Positions 17,092-26,904 of a stretch of DNA of 64,000 nucleotides are shown piece by piece. Both the position numbers and the translations under genes were made by a program. The DNA is from Desulfatibacillum aliphaticivorans DSM 15576 (GTDB taxonomy: Bacteria; Desulfobacterota; Desulfobacteria; Desulfobacterales; Desulfatibacillaceae), in assembly GCF_000429905.1 (NCBI RefSeq), contig NZ_AUCT01000017.1, forward strand, positions 1 through 64,000. Direction: 5' to 3'. The notes beneath the pieces were generated by a model, which saw nothing but the letters and a program-made list of their open reading frames with translations, was not told where the DNA came from and searched no databases. The first letter of the stretch is position 1. Every line of letters starts with the position of its first letter.

Positions 17092-20000
17092 CTATTTCTG
17101 AGAGTGGAACATGCGCTTTTGTCTATTAGACAATTTTGACCATTGTTCATCGCGATCTTTTTCATCGGGATGATAGCTCGCTGGAGGTTGTGATAGGTCA
17201 ACAGCTTTAGATTCGGGCTGAATGTCGGGTGTATCGACTACCTCAACTTCTTCTTTATCCTGAAGATAATTGGCTGATTGCCAGATGAATTGACCGTAAC
17301 CGAGTTCACAGGCAATTTCAAAGTCTTCACGAAGGTTGAACGGGTTGCCGCCAATACCAGTGTTGATTTGGGCGGAGATTTTATTGAGACATTCGGTCTT
17401 GCTCTTGCCACGTGTGTCGATACCTCGCAACTTGGGCATGACCTTTTGAACGAGTTGATCCTCAAAGGCAATATGAAGGGCTTTGTCAAGAGCACCTTCA
17501 TCGCCTGAAGCTTGGGCAGCACGAACATCAGGATAGTTTGCCATATAATACTCAACAGATTGCCAGACCCGATGCCCAATCGCACGCCCTGCGACAGAAA
17601 GGGAGGCGTTCATGTCTTCAATGAACTGCTTGAAAGGTTTCACATTCTCTTCGGTAAGAGATGTCTCTTTAGCCAGCCATGATTGCCACGAACGCTTATG
17701 TAGAAGAGGACCGCGATTCTTTTCATCAAGCGGTGCTAACTTCAGGCGACGTTTAAGTGTTGTGGGGCGCGGGAAATGAACAATGATTGAGCGGTCAAGA
17801 ACCTTGTCTGACAGGGATTTTGTGGTTTCATCCTGATTCATTGTGCCTGTCCAAAGCACATTCCGTCCGAGTGGGAGCTGGTAGGCGGGCATCCCTGCGC
17901 CAATTTTTACTGGCAAATACGGAACATCAGATCCCTTCATGCCGCGACGAAGCTCCAGCTTGCTTAGGAATTCGGCAAAATAAAGTTCAGGATGAGCAAG
18001 GTTCATTTCGTCGAGAAGAACCAAGCAAACACAGTCTTCAAGACCCGGGTAATCCGATTCTTTCAGCACATCAATCAGTTCTTTATCCTCTTCAGGATCG
18101 AGCTTTAGCCCTTCAGGGGACATTTCGTGCCAACGTGCAACGCGATGTTCGTACTTCTCATTCGCTGTGATTTGGCTTTGGGCAAGGAATCGCAAAACTG
18201 CCTGTGCATCGAATTTGTTGTCAATTGAGTTAAAGAATCCAAGCATGGACTCTTGTGAATCCCAGTTTGGCTGGACGGAAAGCGGCTCGAACATCAATCC
18301 GCCGAAATGAGAATAGAGGCGAGGCAGTTCGGATTTCCCCGTACCGGAAACGCCCGCAAGAACAGTAAGTGGCGACCATTCCGCCGTTTTAAGTGCAGTG
18401 TGGAATGCTTTTAAGATGCGCGGATGGAAGTGTAGTCCGTAAGTATCACACGCATTGCCAACACCAGCAAGCCAAGTACTTTCATCAATGTCAGCTTTTT
18501 GTGGTTGTGCAACTTTTTCAGCTTTAATATGCGGCAGTTCAATTTCTTTGTAACGGGCAGCAACTTCGGCGGGACGTTCATACGCCGCACGTAAACGTTC
18601 AAGTTCCGCCTGCGCTTCGTTGGCAGCTCCCTCGAACCTGTCAGCTTTTTGGGTGAGCATTCTATTATCAGCGGTCAACTCACTATTCTTGCGTCGTAAC
18701 TCACTGGTCTCTTCAATTTGAGAGGCATTGCTTTCTACCTGCTTCATGAGTTCTTCGATACGAGCTTTGAGCCGCTCCGCTTCCTGTTTCATTTGAGTAT
18801 ATTTCTCGCGGTCAGCCTCGGTTGGACGATTAACCATCTCTTCACGTAGCCGTTTGATCTCATCGGTTTTGCTGTTAAGTTCACGGAGAACCTCTGCCGG
18901 GTCTTGATCGCCAAGTTGCTGTTTTAGCTGATCCAATGTCCCAACAAGCTCCATTTGAACGTGCAAGCTTTCACGCAGTCGTGTATTTTCGCCCTTAAGT
19001 GTTTTTCTTTCACTTGCCAGAGACTCCCGTTCTTCCTCAAGCAACGAGTCAAGCTGTTCTTGCAACTCATCGCTCTTCTTTTGCCACTGTTGCTCAAATC
19101 GTTGCGCCTGGCGTTCCAGTACCCGCTCATTTTGCTCCATTTCGACTTTTCGTCTTTCCTGCTCACTTTGGAGTGCGGAGAGCGCACCCTTCTGTTTTTC
19201 CAATTCGTTCTGTTCGGCTCTCAACTTTTCACGGTCAGATTCTTTCCGTTTTGCCCACTCATCTTGCTCCTTGGCGATTTCAGTGAGGATACGTTCACGT
19301 TCAACATTCTCCGCTTCAACTATTTCTTTTAAGCGTTTGTCTTTTTGCTCTGCAATTTCTTGTTCCAAACCGGAAAGTAGAGTAGTGCGCTTTTCAGCAA
19401 ATTCCTTCTCGAACCTCGATTGACTATCCTGCAGCTTCGCATCCAATGCCGTACGTTCGTCAGCAAATCCCGCATCACGTTTTTGCTCGGCAATGATAAC
19501 CGCTTTCTCACGCAGAACAAGCTGCGCTTTTTCTTCCTCAAGTTGCTTACGCTCTGTCGAAATTGTGTCAGCCAGTTTTTTCAGCCTTTCGGCTTCAGTT
19601 TGATTGGCTTTGTGCTGACGGGACGCTTCGTCTGCCAAAGTTTTTGCTTTATCTGCGAAGCCAGCATTCGCTTTTTGCTCTCGTTCAGTTACCGCCAGTT
19701 CTCGCTTGGCAACTTCTCCTTCTTCTGCATGAAATTCTTTCAACCGCTCCACAAACGTAGATGCAGCCTTGTCCAGTTCTTGTTGGCGGGCATCCAATTC
19801 CGCAATCCGACTCTCAATTACTTCCTTAAACGCTTCCCGTTGTTTTTCAACAAAGCCCGTTTTAGCTTTAGCTTCCTCTTTTGCTATTTCCTGTCGCCGT
19901 TTTTCGAGTTCGGCGTTTTCAGATGCGATGTCATTGCGTTGTTGTTCCACTTCTTCAAGGAACTTGCTCCGCTGAGTTTCAAAGGCTGTTCTTTCATGCC

Positions 20001-20139
20001 CAAACAGTTCCTTTTCATGGTTAAGGTTTTTCTCTTTTGATGCAACATCACTTTCTAGGTTATCCAGACTCGTTTGCCGCTCATCTAACTTTTTAGCAAA
20101 ATCTTTTAGTTCATTTTCGCTCATTCCGAATAAACCCAT
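17092..20139 (-). CDS. McrB-like AAA+ ATPase with long N-terminal coiled coil
   Basis: A 1015-residue protein. Residues about 5-530 are an almost unbroken charged coiled coil (repeated EKR/EEL heptads). The C-terminal AAA+ module resembles the McrB/dynein-like AAA_5 group: Walker A LAGVSGTGKSELPRLYS near residue 595, Walker B CLVLLDEMNLAHPELYFAEF and sensor/arginine-finger region GTMNQDETTKSLSDKVLDRS. McrB proteins form hexamers that translocate DNA and drive a McrC nuclease. Here no classical McrC is adjacent; the downstream DUF2357-like protein occupies that slot. The start follows AGGAGATATAACC. The coiled coil is a large addition to the usual McrB N-terminal DNA-recognition domain and might tether, sense or measure. 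Confidence 0.8.
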   Translation of the reverse strand: MGLFGMSENELKDFAKKLDERQTSLDNLESDVASKEKNLNHEKELFGHERTAFETQRSKFLEEVEQQRNDIASENAELEKRRQEIAKEEAKAKTGFVEKQREAFKEVIESRIAELDARQQELDKAASTFVERLKEFHAEEGEVAKRELAVTEREQKANAGFADKAKTLADEASRQHKANQTEAERLKKLADTISTERKQLEEEKAQLVLREKAVIIAEQKRDAGFADERTALDAKLQDSQSRFEKEFAEKRTTLLSGLEQEIAEQKDKRLKEIVEAENVERERILTEIAKEQDEWAKRKESDREKLRAEQNELEKQKGALSALQSEQERRKVEMEQNERVLERQAQRFEQQWQKKSDELQEQLDSLLEEERESLASERKTLKGENTRLRESLHVQMELVGTLDQLKQQLGDQDPAEVLRELNSKTDEIKRLREEMVNRPTEADREKYTQMKQEAERLKARIEELMKQVESNASQIEETSELRRKNSELTADNRMLTQKADRFEGAANEAQAELERLRAAYERPAEVAARYKEIELPHIKAEKVAQPQKADIDESTWLAGVGNACDTYGLHFHPRILKAFHTALKTAEWSPLTVLAGVSGTGKSELPRLYSHFGGLMFEPLSVQPNWDSQESMLGFFNSIDNKFDAQAVLRFLAQSQITANEKYEHRVARWHEMSPEGLKLDPEEDKELIDVLKESDYPGLEDCVCLVLLDEMNLAHPELYFAEFLSKLELRRGMKGSDVPYLPVKIGAGMPAYQLPLGRNVLWTGTMNQDETTKSLSDKVLDRSIIVHFPRPTTLKRRLKLAPLDEKNRGPLLHKRSWQSWLAKETSLTEENVKPFKQFIEDMNASLSVAGRAIGHRVWQSVEYYMANYPDVRAAQASGDEGALDKALHIAFEDQLVQKVMPKLRGIDTRGKSKTECLNKISAQINTGIGGNPFNLREDFEIACELGYGQFIWQSANYLQDKEEVEVVDTPDIQPESKAVDLSQPPASYHPDEKDRDEQWSKLSNRQKRMFHSQK

Positions 20140-20141
20140 GG

Positions 20142-22097
20142 TTATATCTCCTGCAATGTTTTTATAGTTGTGTAAGCAGCTTTGCGTAATTTCATTGTCT
20201 CATCCTTCGTCAGCGGCAAAGGTTCGTTGGCGTGCCCTCGTTGGTCAATGACATATTCTACATCTGCGACAAACGAGGGTTGTGTTTGCGAAATTGTCTG
20301 CGAAACTTCTTCGTCGGACGTTAAAAGAAAAACAATAACACATGCCCCCAGTGTCTGATCGTTGCCCTGCAAAGTTTCACGAATAGCGTTTCGCTTTACA
20401 CGGCGCAACCCTTCTGAAAATTCTCCTAAACCGCAGTTTTTTGCGTTTTGTTCTGCCAGCTGTGCATATTCAGCATCGCCAACATCCAGTAGTGGGACGC
20501 TAAAAAATTGCCGTCGAAAAACATCTTGTAAAGCTGCATAGAGGTCACATGCAAAAGACAACGCATTATCTCCATCTTTGCATTCCAGCCAGAACCTTTC
20601 AGCATTGACAAGTCGGTTTTGCGTATTCTCCCCAAACCGATTAAACCGATCGAATCCGAATTCTCCTTGGATACTCGTTCGTGCATCCAGTAAAGAATCA
20701 GCAATATAATTGGCATCTACTTTCGATGTTGGTGTATTAGCGAATTGGATAGATGGCAAAATGGTGGTAATCACTTTCCGCATAAACTTGTCATCTGGCA
20801 GTTCAACATCATCACGCCTAATGCGCCCAGATCCATGCAATTCTTCATCCCTTTTGTTTTTTATATCGAACATCCGTGGTACGAAGTCAGAAAATTCATT
20901 GACTATGCTTCGCAATGGATGCGTCGGATCATTTTCAGCAATTAAAAACGTAAGAGCCAACACAGTTCTTAATTCCGCTTTACCCGATAGAAAGTCCTCC
21001 AGTTTTCCTTGCGGAATTGGGGACAATCTCCCTTCTGGAAGTTCAAAGCCGATATTTTTTGCGGATTCAGCTAACAAATCCGGGTGTTTGTCCGGATTTG
21101 TTAGTTTGAGCTGCTCTACTGCTGTTTTATATGAATGATGTGCGCAAGAATAAAACAATGCCCATTCAAGTGAGGCATAGATGTTCTGAATAGAGCGATG
21201 CTGGTCATTGCGTCTCGGACGGAGGCTGGCGATGAGTTTGGGGTAGCGTCCCCAATTTTCATCTGTTTCAAACACCTCTTTTTGAAGGGTATCTGGTTTG
21301 CTTTGACTTGGATTAGACAAGTTTTGACGCCAGTTCAACATCCACTTGCTTAATGAATCATCGCTTTCTAACAACTGGCTAAAAGCATTTTCAAGTTGAA
21401 GAGAAAATCCAGTCCCAAATGGATCGGCAATGCGAAATTCTCCATCACTTTTCTGGATAGCAATCGGGCAATCGAGAAAATAGCGTTCAGGTTGTGGTAC
21501 AATGGTAATTTGTTGCACAGAGGGCATACGGTGGCCTTCGCCAAACGCCATTGACCGTTTTTGCATTGTTCGTAAGGTCAGCAAGACATCACGGGGTATT
21601 GGAGTCATAGAGGTATAGTTCTGGCCCAATCGAATCTTCCAAAATCGCCTTTCGTTTTCTTCTTCCCTCTTTTTGAGAGGTTCGTCGTCAAGCATTTGTA
21701 AATATGGAAGAATCTTGCCAGTAGCAAGTTCTCGAAACAGAAGTGCAGTAATATACGTCGGACTCGCTTCCTCACTTTTTCTTAGTTCTTCAAATTTCTG
21801 TTTGATAAGCTGATTGTATTCATCCACGTAACCCTTATCTCGCAACCGAAGCAATACGCACTGAATAAGATCATTGGGAAGACATGTTTCTGTTGTAAGC
21901 TGTTTGGCTTCACGAAATCCACCTGCCTCAATGAGCTTTAATACAACACGCTCAAAGGCATTTAATGCATTATCATCTTGAGAGACTTTGGGTAGTGTTA
22001 CGCGATATGCATTAACCGGCCAGGATAGATGACGCTCTCTGCCGATTGTTTCGCCAAAGGGCTTTGGCATCCCGTAATCAAGGAGGATTATTGACAT
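20142..22097 (-). CDS. uncharacterised protein with N-terminal winged helix
   Basis: A 651-residue protein of no family I recognise. The ATG at 22097 is preceded by AGGGAGGGT and starts MSIILLDYGMPKPFG; the frame is open further upstream but that part overlaps the helicase gene. Residues about 38-95 (ALNAFERVVLKLIEAGG...VLLRLRDKGYVDEYN) have the layout of a winged helix. The rest is mixed alpha/beta without visible catalytic motifs; a basic/acidic helical stretch covers residues 400-600. It overlaps the preceding helicase by about 10 bases and ends 3 bases before the McrB-like start, so it is probably a stoichiometric partner of one of them. An adaptor or DNA-binding subunit is a guess. Confidence 0.7.
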   Translation of the reverse strand: MSIILLDYGMPKPFGETIGRERHLSWPVNAYRVTLPKVSQDDNALNAFERVVLKLIEAGGFREAKQLTTETCLPNDLIQCVLLRLRDKGYVDEYNQLIKQKFEELRKSEEASPTYITALLFRELATGKILPYLQMLDDEPLKKREEENERRFWKIRLGQNYTSMTPIPRDVLLTLRTMQKRSMAFGEGHRMPSVQQITIVPQPERYFLDCPIAIQKSDGEFRIADPFGTGFSLQLENAFSQLLESDDSLSKWMLNWRQNLSNPSQSKPDTLQKEVFETDENWGRYPKLIASLRPRRNDQHRSIQNIYASLEWALFYSCAHHSYKTAVEQLKLTNPDKHPDLLAESAKNIGFELPEGRLSPIPQGKLEDFLSGKAELRTVLALTFLIAENDPTHPLRSIVNEFSDFVPRMFDIKNKRDEELHGSGRIRRDDVELPDDKFMRKVITTILPSIQFANTPTSKVDANYIADSLLDARTSIQGEFGFDRFNRFGENTQNRLVNAERFWLECKDGDNALSFACDLYAALQDVFRRQFFSVPLLDVGDAEYAQLAEQNAKNCGLGEFSEGLRRVKRNAIRETLQGNDQTLGACVIVFLLTSDEEVSQTISQTQPSFVADVEYVIDQRGHANEPLPLTKDETMKLRKAAYTTIKTLQEI

Positions 22098-25000
22098 GGT
22101 AGTACCCTCCCTTCTGTTTGGCAAAGCTTGTGAAAATCTACCAATCCAGGAATGTGGTCTTCGGCAAGTTGCGTTTGCAAAAGCCCCGGGTCTCCAGCCA
22201 CCACAAGCAGTTTTTTCTGACGACTCATCGAAACATTCAAGCGGTTGTACAGACATAAATGCCCAAACAATCTTCGTGCCTGTATTTCTTCGCTGTCGTC
22301 GCGAGAATTCCAGTTTTCTGGCATCGTTCTGACCATTGAAAGGATGACAACATCAAATTCCATACCTTGAAAAGAGTCGACTGTACCAATGCGGAGCTTC
22401 TTGTCGTCACCGGCCGATTTGCCAAGTTGTTTTTTGACAAGTTCTGCCTGTGCTTTGTAGAAAGAGATGACACCGAAGGAAAGTTCCTTCCCCTCGTCAG
22501 AGTTCATCCATGCCTGTAACTGGTGAGCAATAGCAGTGGCTTCTGCTCGGCGAATCCAGCTGGTTCCGCTTCGTTGATGCTTGCCTTTGCTAACGGGAAC
22601 ATTCAGCCAAATGGCGGGAGTATTATCCGTGCCTGATAAATTGTGAACAAAATCACTTTCGGGTCTTCCTGAACCAAACTTTTCAGATAAATCAAATCGC
22701 TCGTAGAAATTGCGGCTAATAAAAGCGCCCAGCATGGGATGCATGCGATATTGCTGATCTAGTGTAACTCGCCGTTGAATGCGATCATTCTCCTCAAGAG
22801 CCTTTAGCCTTTCCGAGAAAAAATACTGAAACATTGATTTCTTCAACCAGTCGGACTCATCCTCTCCCGTCTCTTCATTTTCCATCTGACGAGCAACCGT
22901 TTCATCAATGATGTGTGGCAATTGGCGGTGGTCGCCAACAAGAATGATTCTTTTCCCCTGTGCCATTGCCACCATCAAATCAGGTGGCGACACACGAGCC
23001 GCCTCATCAACAATTACATATTCATACTGAATCTTCTGAATTTCTTGAGCAGCGTCTTTGACAGATATTCCCTTTTGTTGTTGCATTTGCTTGTTGACAC
23101 TTTGCTGACAAGTAGCAGCGAAAGCGTAGGCATAGTCAGCAACAGTATCGATCATTCCAAAAGGGTTGCTTTCGAGTTCCGCAAGGAATTCCGCAAGTGC
23201 GGCTGTTCTTTTATCCTTCACAGAAAGCCCTGCCGTTCTTATTTTCTTCACCGCATCGTCCGCCAGTGCGAGAATTTCGTCATTCTGTTTTTCCACACGA
23301 AATAACGGGGGTGATGTAAAACGGTAAAGAAGTTTCTTTTTTAATTTGGCGATGTCCTCCAAGAATGAAGGCTCGCCATCTTCAGGACGCCATAAACTTG
23401 CCTTATCGAGTAGTTTTTTCTCGTCGTCATCCAAAACATCCTGCAAATCTTCCAAAGCATCGGTTACCCGTTCCGCTCCGTCATCAGCAAAACTTTCAGG
23501 GCGATGGCGCAACCGGCGGACTGATTGCAACAATGGATACGATGTACTATCATTCAGCTGTTCCTGCAGCGACAATCTTTCAGCAAGTAGTGCGGCACGG
23601 CGACAGCATTCTTCTCCGACAATGGAAACACCCAATTTTGCAATGCCCTGTGCAATGTTTAACGCAAGTGTTCTTGTTGGTGCTTTCAGATACTGAATAC
23701 AAAGGTTTTTGATTTGTGTTTCCTGCTTAACTTCTATCAACTTCGGGTTCTTTGAGCGGAGTTCTCTCGCTCTCTGCGTACACCATTCTTCAAGTTGCCT
23801 TTCAAATCGACTAAATCCATCGCCGTCTGTCCCTGACCGCTTCCCGAATTTTGGAACTGGCAATCCATTAATCGCAAGGCGATCTGTCATATTCTCAACA
23901 GCGTCATGCTGAAAGCCGGTCAGCAAAATTGAACCTTTTATATTTGCTCCAGCTTTATCAGATAATTCATTCAAACGTTCAATAATCGCAGCGATGACGG
24001 TTGTTTTTCCCGTGCCGGGAGGTCCCTGAATAAGGGCGACATCCGGGGTGTTCAACGCCACATCAATTGCATCTCTTTGTCGGTCTGTAGGTGGATTGAG
24101 GAATACCTTTTCAGCGACAAAGGCAGTTAGTGGTTTAATCTTAGAAGGTGCCCTTGCTGGTGCAATCTCGCCCTTTTCTTCAATTAGAAGCCCAAGTTGA
24201 GGGTTGGCTGCACGCCCCTCAAGAATTGCCTTCCGGGCAAATAATCGCCGCTTGATTTGTGCGATCTGTCCAGCTAGGGAAAGGATAAGATTTCCAGAGG
24301 AATTAGGAATGGCTTCGGTATTGAGCGTAAGAGTTCGAGTAACCGCATCGTAATGCTTTACATCAAATCGGGGGCTTGGTTCTTTTTGTTCGCCTCTTCG
24401 TTTACCAAAAAAAGCATCGTCCTCTGCTTCCTTTTCGATGTTTCCTGTGAATTGTACAAAAGTCAATTCAGCGTTGGTTAAATAGTCTGGCAACTCATTA
24501 ATCAAATCAACAGATTCAACATCTTTGTCTGCCAGCATCTCCAATGCCGAATCTGAAGCATGAGTGATTCGAACGCTAACCGTCCCGTCGCGGTTTTGCG
24601 TCATATCGCAAAAATCCAATGAACCGACTTTACGAGCCTGATCCAGCAAAAGTTCACCTTCAGCCGCTACAAACTCGTCCCATTTCTTTAGGTAACTTCC
24701 ATCATCACTGGTGAGTGCCGACATTTGTGATTTGGTGAGGATTTGTATTTGCCCCGCCTGCGTCCAATCTACAAATTTGAGTTTGCCTCGTGCCAGCCGC
24801 AACGCACGGTCTTGCGATTGCTTGGGCTTGGTCAGGCGGGTGGCGATGTAGATTGTTTTACCATCGGTTCGTTGTTTTTCTGTGGCTACAAAACGAATCC
24901 CATCGCCAGTAATGCAGAATGAATTTTGACGTGTCGCTTTGTCTGGCGATTCACCAGATTCTTCTTCATTCGAATTTTCAATGTCGTCAGTAGGCTCTCG

Positions 25001-25546
25001 TGCATTGTCAGGACTGTCATTCTCTACAAAGTCACTATCAGAAGTTGACTCTTTTTGTTCTGCTCGCAAATCTCGGTCAACAGCGGCACCCGTATAAAAG
25101 AGAAAATAGGCGGATTCGCCATACATATAACAGCATCTTCGCTTCAGATCTGAGTAAATTTTTTCGCCAGACAGTTTATTAGAAAATAATTTGGAATAGC
25201 GTTCCTCTACGTACTCGTCCACCCCAATTTCGATGTCGCCCATTTCCAAGCATTCACCAGAGAAAAAAGCTATTTGCAATTCAATGCTTTCATCTTTAGC
25301 TGGGTTCGCAAACTGTGCAAGTATGGCGCACCCGTTAGATAGCTCACGGGAGAGGCTATTTGACTCCTCACTCTTTATCGGTTTTACAAAGACAACTGAT
25401 TCCTTCAATCTGACTTCAAACTCACCGGGGCGGGTGGCATGTGCTTCAACACCAAGAATAGATTGCTCTTTCAAATCCTTGGCAGGTACGTTTGTTTGTT
25501 TGACGCGAACAGTTATTGTTTCTGTGGGAAGGTCTGCAAATTTCAT
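22088..25546 (-). CDS. superfamily 1 (Upf1-like) DNA/RNA helicase
   Basis: A 1152-residue helicase. The first ~480 residues are an unassigned N-terminal region with an acidic patch. The SF1 core follows: Q-motif/Walker A DVALIQGPPGTGKTTVIAA near residue 510, motif II VDEAARVSPPDL near 848, motif III GDHRQLPHIID, motif V TVDSFQGMEFDVVILSMVRT near 1058 and motif VI RLNVSMSRQKKLLVVAGDP. This set fits the Upf1/Dna2-like AAA_11/AAA_12 group, which unwinds DNA or RNA 5' to 3'. The ATG overlaps the kinase stop as ATGA. Upf1-like helicases occur in several bacterial defence operons; here it probably processes nucleic acid for the nuclease subunits. Confidence 0.9.
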   Translation of the reverse strand: MKFADLPTETITVRVKQTNVPAKDLKEQSILGVEAHATRPGEFEVRLKESVVFVKPIKSEESNSLSRELSNGCAILAQFANPAKDESIELQIAFFSGECLEMGDIEIGVDEYVEERYSKLFSNKLSGEKIYSDLKRRCCYMYGESAYFLFYTGAAVDRDLRAEQKESTSDSDFVENDSPDNAREPTDDIENSNEEESGESPDKATRQNSFCITGDGIRFVATEKQRTDGKTIYIATRLTKPKQSQDRALRLARGKLKFVDWTQAGQIQILTKSQMSALTSDDGSYLKKWDEFVAAEGELLLDQARKVGSLDFCDMTQNRDGTVSVRITHASDSALEMLADKDVESVDLINELPDYLTNAELTFVQFTGNIEKEAEDDAFFGKRRGEQKEPSPRFDVKHYDAVTRTLTLNTEAIPNSSGNLILSLAGQIAQIKRRLFARKAILEGRAANPQLGLLIEEKGEIAPARAPSKIKPLTAFVAEKVFLNPPTDRQRDAIDVALNTPDVALIQGPPGTGKTTVIAAIIERLNELSDKAGANIKGSILLTGFQHDAVENMTDRLAINGLPVPKFGKRSGTDGDGFSRFERQLEEWCTQRARELRSKNPKLIEVKQETQIKNLCIQYLKAPTRTLALNIAQGIAKLGVSIVGEECCRRAALLAERLSLQEQLNDSTSYPLLQSVRRLRHRPESFADDGAERVTDALEDLQDVLDDDEKKLLDKASLWRPEDGEPSFLEDIAKLKKKLLYRFTSPPLFRVEKQNDEILALADDAVKKIRTAGLSVKDKRTAALAEFLAELESNPFGMIDTVADYAYAFAATCQQSVNKQMQQQKGISVKDAAQEIQKIQYEYVIVDEAARVSPPDLMVAMAQGKRIILVGDHRQLPHIIDETVARQMENEETGEDESDWLKKSMFQYFFSERLKALEENDRIQRRVTLDQQYRMHPMLGAFISRNFYERFDLSEKFGSGRPESDFVHNLSGTDNTPAIWLNVPVSKGKHQRSGTSWIRRAEATAIAHQLQAWMNSDEGKELSFGVISFYKAQAELVKKQLGKSAGDDKKLRIGTVDSFQGMEFDVVILSMVRTMPENWNSRDDSEEIQARRLFGHLCLYNRLNVSMSRQKKLLVVAGDPGLLQTQLAEDHIPGLVDFHKLCQTEGRVLPCQ

Positions 25547-26904
25547 TTTTCCGTCTCCATAAATTCAAACGACAAGCAGTCAGGAAACGGCTTTGTTCCT
25601 CGAACAGGGAATGCAGTTTTATCTTCAAAGTCTAGAACCGCTTCGTATTCCGTATCGTCATTGTGTTCCAGCGAAAACGGATAGAAAAGACGGTGCGGTA
25701 ATGTAAACGCGCTGGTGTCTGCTGGAATTAACACTTCCCATCGTTCAGTCTTGGCACGGGCAAATACTGGACGAGAAGTTTGACAATACGGGCAGCATTT
25801 ATGCTTTACAAAATAACTCATTGAGCATTGTGGGCAAGTCAATGACTGATCGTAAGCCTTAGCTAATTCCATCGCCCAGAACATCATTGCCGGGCGGCGG
25901 TGCGGTTGAGTTCTTCCAATCACAAATGTTTCTTGGAATAACCGACGCAATTCATCCGTTGCCACCAATTCACGAGGTAGCGGAGGGCAGGTGACGGCAG
26001 GGTTACTGTCGTCATCTTCATCATCAATGAAAGGCAACAGACCTGCGTAAGCCTGTTCGTCCAAATCAACAGGTTCGTTTTCATTTGCTGGTTCTGCATC
26101 CCAGCCGCCGTCATCGTCTTCTGGTTGCAGCACTTTCTTTCCAATAAACGGGTGGGCAAGTGTGAGCAGATTGAAAGCCATTACCGAAAATGCCCAGCAA
26201 TCTGTGCGTGGACGAGACTGATTAGTTCCTTGCACAATTTCAGGTGCGCCGTAGTGTGGCGTATAAACTGAATTCCCGCCCTTGATTCGTTCAAGGCGGA
26301 GGTTGTCGGCATCAATCAGCCAGACATCCTTTGAGTTGCCTTCGCCGATAAAAGCATTGTTCGGAGAAATATCGCCATACACCAAGCCAGCGGAGTGAAG
26401 TCGGGCAAGTATCGAAGCACATTTTGAGAGTGCAAAAAGTCGACGACGGGTTGAGCCGGTTAGTGCATAATGGTACAAACGCAAGGCTGAATCGCTATCC
26501 GGCATTTTCGCAAGCCATTCGGGAAGCTTTAACTTTTTTTCATCAAAGGACTCTTTTAACTTTTTTTTATCAGTTCCGTTGAGGTTAAAATTTCCAAACG
26601 GTTTCATGCCATTCAGAAGGCGCATGACATATCCCGGCTCATCGCGCAAGATAGCAAGCGGCAATGAAAGCGGGATGCGAGGAGGAAGCGGCAAAAGCCT
26701 TATGTTATGAAATTGATTACGCAAATTGGCACTTGTGTCTGGCTTTCCAGAAGCATTAAGAGGTTGTTTAATCGCCAGATCAGCATCTTTAGTACGATAA
26801 ACTACCCCCTGACCACCACGGGCTAATTCTTCCCCGAGATAATGTACGTTTCCATAATCATCCACCATAGGCTTTGCTGAAACTTTAGGTGTGTCTTTAC
26901 TCAT
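25543..26904 (-). CDS. serine/threonine protein kinase with C-terminal zinc ribbon
   Basis: A 453-residue protein of the eukaryotic-like kinase fold, specifically the type found in TerY-P triads. The glycine loop is LARGGQGVVYR with the ATP-anchoring lysine in LAIKQP. The catalytic loop reads YGDISPNN (HRD-to-YGD variant, catalytic Asp kept) near residue 173, and the DFG position reads IDADN near 195. APE is conserved in HYGAPEIV. Residues 351-375 form a CPQC...CPYC zinc ribbon. An acidic linker precedes the ribbon. No membrane segment is present, so it is cytoplasmic. It overlaps the phosphatase gene upstream and the helicase gene downstream, indicating tightly coupled expression. Substrates are probably the vWA, FtsK-like or WXG100-like neighbours. 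Confidence 0.87.
   Translation of the reverse strand: MSKDTPKVSAKPMVDDYGNVHYLGEELARGGQGVVYRTKDADLAIKQPLNASGKPDTSANLRNQFHNIRLLPLPPRIPLSLPLAILRDEPGYVMRLLNGMKPFGNFNLNGTDKKKLKESFDEKKLKLPEWLAKMPDSDSALRLYHYALTGSTRRRLFALSKCASILARLHSAGLVYGDISPNNAFIGEGNSKDVWLIDADNLRLERIKGGNSVYTPHYGAPEIVQGTNQSRPRTDCWAFSVMAFNLLTLAHPFIGKKVLQPEDDDGGWDAEPANENEPVDLDEQAYAGLLPFIDDEDDDSNPAVTCPPLPRELVATDELRRLFQETFVIGRTQPHRRPAMMFWAMELAKAYDQSLTCPQCSMSYFVKHKCCPYCQTSRPVFARAKTERWEVLIPADTSAFTLPHRLFYPFSLEHNDDTEYEAVLDFEDKTAFPVRGTKPFPDCLSFEFMETEK

Noticed and set aside
13765..25546. A BREX or Zorya system (several helicases and ATPases).
   Set aside because: PglX/PglZ and BrxL are absent, and there is no MotA/B-like ZorA/B pair. The winged-helix and DUF2357-like proteins do not match the core sets.
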